Shown one piece after another: positions 58,597 to 64,000 of a DNA stretch of 64,000 nucleotides. The stretch spans positions 62,001-126,000 of the forward strand of contig NZ_FMYQ01000013.1 of assembly GCF_900096975.1 (NCBI RefSeq), written 5' to 3'. The DNA is from Paraburkholderia lycopersici. GTDB lineage: Bacteria > Pseudomonadota > Gammaproteobacteria > Burkholderiales > Burkholderiaceae. Positions within the stretch are counted from its first letter, which is position 1. Every line of letters begins with the position of its first letter. A program made the translations under genes and the position numbers. Under the pieces are notes generated by a model. The model had not been told where the DNA came from and made no database searches. It was given only the letters and a program-made list of their open reading frames with translations.

Positions 58597-58785
58597 CATG
58601 AATCGACATAACTTGCGCGTGGATTTCGCGCGTCCTACCGCCCATACTTGCGCCTGAGCCGAGCAACGGAATGAGGCAACCCGAAGCGCAAACCTCCATG
58701 CACCACGGTAGATAGTTCGCCATCCTCAATGAAGCGGGTATCGGCGGAGATGAAACATCCTTTCAGGCAACGGACGGACACCGAC

Positions 58786-59553
58786 ATGAACACGCTCATC
58801 CACTTCCTCGTCAACAAGGCCAGGCGCATTGCGGGCACCGCGTTCCTCGCCGGGGCGCTCGTCGCCAGCGCTTGCGCATCGGCCGCGACCACCGTGCAAA
58901 CGAACGGCCCGCTGCCGCAACTGCACGCCGACGTGATCTACGTCGTTGCATTCGACGCGGCCGCGGGCCAGGTACAGCTCGACAGCACCGGCATGCTGCA
59001 TAAGCTCGAGACGATGGCGAACGGCGAATCGCCAGCGCAACGGCAACAGCAGGCCGCGCTGCAAACGCGCGAGCGTCTCGCCGATCAACTCGTAAGCGAA
59101 CTCCAGAAGATGGGCCTGCCCGCCGTGCGCATGGACGGCCCCGCGCCCGCTGGCCGCGACGCACTGATCGTGGAAGGCCATATCGATGCGATGGATGCGG
59201 GCAGCAGCCGCCGACGCATGCTCGTCGGCCTCGGAGCCGGCAAGAGCGAAGTCGGCGCGACGATCGCGCTGCTGTTCCAGCCGGCCAGCGGCGGCATGCC
59301 GCAACCGCTCATGAGCTTCGAGGCGAAGGCGGACAGCGGCTACATGCCCGGCATGGCGGAAACGGCGGGCGTGGGCGCGGCGGCGGGTCATATCGCGACG
59401 GCTGCGGTGGCGGGCGGCGGCCTGCACGGCGCTTCGGAGGCGAAGCATGACACGCTCTCGGCCGACGCCGGCAAGCTGGCCCACTCGATCGCGAAGGAAG
59501 TCGCACAGGTCAGCACGCAAAACGGCTGGATGGCAACGGCGGCGAAGAGCTAA
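58786..59553 (+). CDS. DUF4410-family secreted protein
   Basis: A 255-residue protein with a signal peptide (about 1-33, ends CASA) and a DUF4410 domain (VIYVVAFDA, LIVEGHIDAMDAGSSRRRMLVGLGAG). Function unknown, probably envelope-related. ATG 58786 is chosen for the signal peptide; 58729 would place 19 extra residues in front. Confidence 0.78.
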   Translation: MNTLIHFLVNKARRIAGTAFLAGALVASACASAATTVQTNGPLPQLHADVIYVVAFDAAAGQVQLDSTGMLHKLETMANGESPAQRQQQAALQTRERLADQLVSELQKMGLPAVRMDGPAPAGRDALIVEGHIDAMDAGSSRRRMLVGLGAGKSEVGATIALLFQPASGGMPQPLMSFEAKADSGYMPGMAETAGVGAAAGHIATAAVAGGGLHGASEAKHDTLSADAGKLAHSIAKEVAQVSTQNGWMATAAKS

Positions 59554-59608
59554 GCGGATTGCGTTCGACACGGCGCGGAGGCGGTTAGAAACCGTCGCCG
59601 CCTTTTGC

Positions 59609-61348
59609 TCACTCCGCCGGAGACTCGCTATAACGCGCGAACTTCGACGTATGCCCGATGCCAGGATTAAAGCAGTTGCAGGGGTCGAGGCTTTCGTAAA
59701 ACGCCTTCAGCGCGGGCTTCGCATAGTAGAGATGACCCACATTGTGCTCGGCCGGATATTCGGCGCCGCGCGCGTCGAGCAGTTTCCACATCTCATGTTC
59801 GAGTGCGAGGCAATCGTTCCCCTTGCGCACGATGTAGTCCTGATGAAATACGTGGCAAAGGAAATGCCCGTAATAGAGCTTGATCGCGATGGGCTTTTCC
59901 ACGGCCTCCGGCAACCGCTCGAACCATTCGCGATCGTTGCGCCGCAACGCGATGTCGAGCGCGACGATGTCCTCCACTTCGTCGCCATGCACCGCGCGAT
60001 AGCGCACCGCCGCGCCCGCCGCCGCGAAGCGATGGAGAAACGCCTTGCTGCCCTCTTCATCGGTACATTCGAAGAAGTCGCCGCTAGCCACGCCGAAAAA
60101 CGCGTTCAGGTAGTGGCGGGTCTCGTCCACCATATCGGCCGATACCTTGAGCATCAGATGATGCTCATAGCGCTGCCGGTAGTCCTTGAGCCTCGCGGGC
60201 AGATGGCTGGGAAAGCACTGGCTCACGGCCTGCATCATGCGGTCGGTGGCGTGCGCGGGCATGAACGGCAGCCGCTCGAACAACGCGTCGCAGCGGCTCT
60301 TGAAGGCGAACAACGCGGGCAGCCGCTGCGTGCCGAGATGCTGGATCAAGAGGAACATGTCCTTGCCGTAGCGTTCGGCAATATCGAAAGCGTCTCGATG
60401 CAGATATTCGCCGGCAATCGGCAGCTTCGAGAACTTGCCGAGTATGTCGCGGCGCAGGTCCGTCAACTCGGCCGTCTCGTTCGTGCCGATATAGAACACC
60501 TTCGCGCCGCGTTCGATCGGAAACGTGTCGAGCCGCACTGCGAACACCATCACCTTGCCCGCCGAGCCGGCGGACTCGTGCAGGCGCAGCGGGTCGGCGT
60601 TGTAGCGCGCGGGCGTGGCGGCGTCGATGTCGCGCACGTGCCCGGCGTAACCGTGGTCGGAGGCCGCGCCCGCGTCGTGCTGGATGTCCGCTTCGGGCAG
60701 TTCGCCGCGATCGAGGCGGCCGAGCACGTCTTCAGGCGTCTCGCCGAGGCGGATGCCGAGGTGGTTCACGAGACTCAGGCTGCCGGTTGCGTCAATCCGC
60801 GCGAAAACGGTCATCTCCGTGTAGGCGGGGCCGCGCCGCACGAGCGAGCCGCCCGAGTTGTTGCAGACGCCGCCAACCACCGAAGCGCCTATGCACGACG
60901 AGCCGATCACCGAATGCGGCTCGCGCCCGAGCGGCTTGAGCGTCTGCTCCAGTTGATCGAGCGTCGAACCGGGCAGGCAGACCACCTGCTTGCCGCCGTC
61001 GATCACGTAGACCTTGCGCATGCGCGTCATGCTGACGATCACGACCTCGCGGTCGTAGTCGTCGCCGTCGGGCGTGGAACCGCCTGTGAGCCCCGTGTTC
61101 GAGGCCTGCGAGATGACGATCGCATTCGCGGCGACGCAGGCCTGCAGCACGCGCCACTGCTCGACGAGCGTACCGGGTTTCACGACGGCCGCCACCTTGC
61201 CCTCGCCGAAGCGAAAGCCCTTGCGATAGCGCCGTGTGGCTTCGTCACCGGTCAGCACATGCTGGCGACCGACAACGGCGTGCAAAGACGCGATGAGCGA
61301 CTCGCGCCCCGTGTTGGACGAGGCGGCGCGCCCGATGACGGTGGACAT
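59609..61348 (-). CDS. dld: Quinone-dependent D-lactate dehydrogenase
   Basis: A 579-residue FAD oxidase. An FAD-binding domain (ISQASNTGLTGGSTPDG, SCIGASVVGGVCNNSGGSLV) is followed by the membrane-binding cap typical of Dld, with LYYGHFLCHVFHQDYIVRKG and EHNVGHLYYAKP near the C-terminus. It oxidises D-lactate to pyruvate at the inner membrane, feeding the quinone pool. Next to, and in the same direction as, a LysR regulator. Confidence 0.93.
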   Translation of the reverse strand: MSTVIGRAASSNTGRESLIASLHAVVGRQHVLTGDEATRRYRKGFRFGEGKVAAVVKPGTLVEQWRVLQACVAANAIVISQASNTGLTGGSTPDGDDYDREVVIVSMTRMRKVYVIDGGKQVVCLPGSTLDQLEQTLKPLGREPHSVIGSSCIGASVVGGVCNNSGGSLVRRGPAYTEMTVFARIDATGSLSLVNHLGIRLGETPEDVLGRLDRGELPEADIQHDAGAASDHGYAGHVRDIDAATPARYNADPLRLHESAGSAGKVMVFAVRLDTFPIERGAKVFYIGTNETAELTDLRRDILGKFSKLPIAGEYLHRDAFDIAERYGKDMFLLIQHLGTQRLPALFAFKSRCDALFERLPFMPAHATDRMMQAVSQCFPSHLPARLKDYRQRYEHHLMLKVSADMVDETRHYLNAFFGVASGDFFECTDEEGSKAFLHRFAAAGAAVRYRAVHGDEVEDIVALDIALRRNDREWFERLPEAVEKPIAIKLYYGHFLCHVFHQDYIVRKGNDCLALEHEMWKLLDARGAEYPAEHNVGHLYYAKPALKAFYESLDPCNCFNPGIGHTSKFARYSESPAE

Positions 61349-61473
61349 GCGAAAGGCTCCTGCAAAAAAAGCGTGAGACCTTCAAGCATAAAACCCGCGA
61401 CTCATTACGTCCAATATCGCCATCACGCTCGAACAAGACGAAAAACGTATAGATCGCGGTGCGCCCGGCAGAA

Positions 61474-62373
61474 TCAACCCTGCGTCGCATGGCGCGCCGC
61501 CTCGCGCACTATGCGCACGAAGTTCTGCACCGTGGGCGCCTTTTCGCGCGGACGATGCACGAGCGCAATGGTGGTATGCAGCGTGCCGCCCTTCAGGTCG
61601 TGATACGTCACGCCCTTGGCCTGAATCTGCCGCATCGACGAAGGGATCAGCGTGACGCCGAAGCCCGCCGCCGCCATGTTGACCGTCGAGGAAATCTGCG
61701 GCGACTCCATGCTGATGACCGGGTTGAAGCCCGCTGCGTGGCACGCGCTGATGATCGAGTCGTAGAGATCGGGGCCGATCGAGCGAGGAAACAGAATGAG
61801 CGGGTCGCCGGCGAGTTCGCCGAGCGCGAGGCTGCGGCGGCGCGCGAGCCGATGGCGCGGCGGCAGCACGGCCAGCACGTCCTCCTCCACGAGCGGCTGC
61901 GTGGCGAGCCCGCGGCAATCGAGCGGCAAGCGCACGAACGCCGCGTCCACTTTCGCGTCGCTCACGCGATCGAGCAGCACGGAACTGTTGCTCTCCTCGC
62001 AACCGATCACGACGCCGGGATACGCGCCGCGATAGCGCTGCAGCACGGTTGCGACGAGCGGATGAAACACCGTGGAGCCCGCAAAGCCCAGTACGAGCCG
62101 GCCGGTCTCGCCGCGCCCGGCATTTTGCGCCTCCGCAAGCGCCAGATCCGCGTCGTCGACGATTCGTTGCGCGCGCTCGCGAAAGAGCCGCCCAGCCTCG
62201 GTCAGCTCGACGCGCCGCGAGTGGCGGATGAAGAGCCGCGTGCCGATTTCCTTTTCGAGCTTGAGGATCTGCTGGCTGAGCGGCGGCTGCGCAATGCCGA
62301 GAAAGTTCGCGGCCTCGCTGAAATGCAGGTACTCCGCGACGGCGAGAAAGTAGCGTAGTTGCCGGAATTCCAT
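61474..62373 (-). CDS. LysR-family transcriptional regulator
   Basis: A 299-residue LysR protein: helix-turn-helix about 1-60 (MEFRQLRYFLAVAEYLHFSE, PLSQQILKLEKEIGTRLF), then a substrate-binding domain (LVLGFAGSTVFHPLVATVL). Possibly regulates dld, 125 bases downstream of it; the arrangement allows read-through. Confidence 0.9.
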   Translation of the reverse strand: MEFRQLRYFLAVAEYLHFSEAANFLGIAQPPLSQQILKLEKEIGTRLFIRHSRRVELTEAGRLFRERAQRIVDDADLALAEAQNAGRGETGRLVLGFAGSTVFHPLVATVLQRYRGAYPGVVIGCEESNSSVLLDRVSDAKVDAAFVRLPLDCRGLATQPLVEEDVLAVLPPRHRLARRRSLALGELAGDPLILFPRSIGPDLYDSIISACHAAGFNPVISMESPQISSTVNMAAAGFGVTLIPSSMRQIQAKGVTYHDLKGGTLHTTIALVHRPREKAPTVQNFVRIVREAARHATQG

Positions 62374-62522
62374 ACCTTTTTCGTCTTGATGCGACCGGTG
62401 GATTGTGAACCTGCCGTGCGCGCGCGTCCAACCCGAAGGCGTAACGCGCGCGCAACCGGTATTGCATCATGACGGCGCGGCGTGCAGCCGGCACCTCGGC
62501 CGTAAGGCGAACGCGCCGCGAG

Positions 62523-64000
62523 TCAGCCTAGACCCACGCGTGTCTCGTCGACGAACTTCTCCGTGGCGTCGTCGATCTTGCGGCCCTTGCGGCCGGTCGG
62601 GCCATGAATGTAGACGCTTTTCATATCCATCTGCGGGGCGCCGCTCATGGCGGGCGGCGGCGTCATCTCGTAGCGGACCTCGCGCGCGTGATCGGCCATC
62701 TGCAGGCGCGGATCGAACACCGAGTTGAAGCGCCACAGCATGCGCACGAAATTGGTCTGGCCGCGCAGCAGCAGGCGCGTGGCCTGCCCCGCGGCGCCGC
62801 GCAGCGCCGTCCATCCCAGATGCTTGCGGTTGAGCACCTGCTGCGTGCGCACGAGCTCCGCGTAGAACTCCGGCAGCGGCAGCCTCGTCGGCACCACGGC
62901 GTGCTGGATGTCGTAAAGACGATAGTCGAGGCTCGTAAGGCGGCGCGCCTCGCGCTGCCAGTTCTCCGTGCCCGGATACGGCGTGTTCACGCTGATGTTG
63001 ACGATCTCGGGGATCTCCAGGCACCACTGCCGGATCGTCTCGAAGCGCGCGCGGTCCCAGTCCGGATCGGCGATCAGGTTGATCGCCACCGTGATGCCGA
63101 GCGAGCGCGCGAACTCGAGCGCCTCGAAATTGCGGTCGAGGCTGATGCGCTTGCGAAACGCCTTGAGCCCCTCCTCGTCGATCGCCTCCAGACCCAGGAA
63201 CATGTACTTCAGGCCAATGGACTCCCACAGCCGGAACACGTCCTTGTTGCGCAGGAGCACGTCCCCGCGCGTCTCCAGGTAATAGCGCTTCTTGATGCCG
63301 CGCCGCTTGATCGCCTCGCCTATCGCCATGCCGTGCTCGGCGTGCACGAAGGCCACATCGTCGACGATGAACACGCCGGGCTCGCGCAGCGCCGCCAGTT
63401 CGTCCACGACGACTTCGGGGCTGCGCGTGCGGTAGCTGCGCCCATAGAACGTCCACGCGCTGCAGAACGTGCAGTCCCACGGGCAGCCGCGCGCGAATTC
63501 GATGGAGGCGCAGGGATCGAGCGTGCCGATGAAATACTTGCGCCGATGGCGCAGCAGGTCGCGCGCGGGCCGTATGGGATCGAGGTTTTCGACAAAGCGC
63601 GGCGGCGGCCCCGATCCCTCGGTCGTCACGACGCCGGGCACCGCGAGCAGGTCGCCGCCGCGCGCCACCGCTTCGAGCAGCGCGTTCACCGAAGCTTCGC
63701 CTTCGCCGCGCAGCACGCAGTCGATCGCGCCTTCGGCATGACGCAGCAGATCGTGCACCGTGAACGACACGCTGTGCCCGCCCACGAACACGAAGCACGC
63801 GGGCAACACGGCCTTCACGGCCTTCGAAAGATCGATGATCTCGGGAATGTTCGCCAGATAATTGCCCGAAAAGCAGAGCGCCTCGGGTTGCCAGTTGCGC
63901 ACCATGCGCATGAGGTCGCGGTGCGTCTCGACCTGCAGGTCGATGAGCCTCACGTCATGGCCGGCGTCGCGCGCGGTGCCGGCGACCGATTCGAGACCCA
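62523..64000 (-). CDS. B12-binding radical SAM protein, HpnR-like (hopanoid C-3 methylase); 5' end outside window
   Basis: At least 492 residues; the frame is open to the window end (GLESVAGTARDAGHDVRLID precedes the GTG at 63953), so the start is missing. It shows a B12-binding domain, the radical SAM cluster C-X3-C-X2-C (CPWDCTFC) after IEFARG, then the TIM barrel and a C-terminal extension. Length and motifs fit HpnR, which methylates hopanoids at C-3, but related B12-radical SAM methylases cannot be excluded without the start. Confidence 0.68.
   Translation of the reverse strand, partial: GLESVAGTARDAGHDVRLIDLQVETHRDLMRMVRNWQPEALCFSGNYLANIPEIIDLSKAVKAVLPACFVFVGGHSVSFTVHDLLRHAEGAIDCVLRGEGEASVNALLEAVARGGDLLAVPGVVTTEGSGPPPRFVENLDPIRPARDLLRHRRKYFIGTLDPCASIEFARGCPWDCTFCSAWTFYGRSYRTRSPEVVVDELAALREPGVFIVDDVAFVHAEHGMAIGEAIKRRGIKKRYYLETRGDVLLRNKDVFRLWESIGLKYMFLGLEAIDEEGLKAFRKRISLDRNFEALEFARSLGITVAINLIADPDWDRARFETIRQWCLEIPEIVNISVNTPYPGTENWQREARRLTSLDYRLYDIQHAVVPTRLPLPEFYAELVRTQQVLNRKHLGWTALRGAAGQATRLLLRGQTNFVRMLWRFNSVFDPRLQMADHAREVRYEMTPPPAMSGAPQMDMKSVYIHGPTGRKGRKIDDATEKFVDETRVGLG

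Overview
The window looks like chromosomal DNA of a Burkholderia/Paraburkholderia-type betaproteobacterium. Evidence is the high GC, the gene families (cyoABCD ubiquinol oxidase, an aerobic 2-aminobenzoyl-CoA operon, a hopanoid C-3 methylase-like radical SAM protein, a long ProQ/FinO protein) and frequent GTG/TTG starts behind good ribosome binding sites. The genus is inferred from content, not from a marker gene. No rRNA, tRNA, CRISPR array, insertion sequence or replication origin is visible.

Layout. 0.2-4.7 kb: universal stress protein, FNR-type regulator, EgtB-like non-haem iron enzyme, amidohydrolase. 5.0-19.1 kb: a surface-attachment island with a stand-alone mini-pilin, a 1020-residue hybrid sensor kinase (HisKA-HATPase-REC-Hpt), two NarL/FixJ-type regulators, a chaperone-usher operon (pilin, chaperone, usher, two paralogous tip proteins) and a CSS-EAL c-di-GMP phosphodiesterase. 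19.2-19.8 kb: two broken genes (marC and a PBP7-type endopeptidase) at the island edge. 19.85-25.2 kb: histidine phosphatase, CsbD, cyoDCBA. 25.3-31 kb: MocR regulator, class I aldolase, lytic transglycosylase, ProQ, SDR. 31-32 kb: OpgC-like membrane protein. 32.6-40.6 kb: seven-gene 2-aminobenzoyl-CoA operon with its MarR regulator. 40.8-42.4 kb: hipBA-type toxin-antitoxin. 42.4-45.1 kb: ClpG/ClpK-like disaggregase. 45.3-48.5 kb: AI-2E family permease, SurE, thioesterase, YSC84 lipoprotein. 48.9-53.4 kb: metal-uptake set (DUF2946, TonB receptor, PepSY membrane protein). 53.4-59.6 kb: Tyr/Gly/His lipoprotein, SDR, secreted 55-residue-repeat protein, EF-hand-like protein, OmpR/EnvZ-type pair, DUF4410 protein. 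59.6-64 kb: D-lactate dehydrogenase, LysR regulator and the 3' part of a radical SAM gene that runs off the window.

Most interesting system. The fimbrial island joins a hybrid phosphorelay kinase, two paralogous regulators, a chaperone-usher operon and a membrane EAL phosphodiesterase. This resembles the Pseudomonas RcsCB/PvrSR-CupD and Roc systems in composition, but the arrangement differs. The second regulator carries Glu where its paralogue has the phospho-accepting Asp, so one regulator may depend on the phosphorelay while the other is fixed or phosphorylation-independent.

Other notable points: a four-copy TGCGCA-N6 operator array over the hipBA promoter with a possibly leaderless start; perfect inverted-repeat operators at the 2-aminobenzoyl-CoA operon and beside the MocR gene; a RidA homologue lacking the usual active-site Arg; a secreted protein of three exact-length 55-residue repeats, each with a CX4C pair; and a His/Met-rich loop in the PepSY protein.
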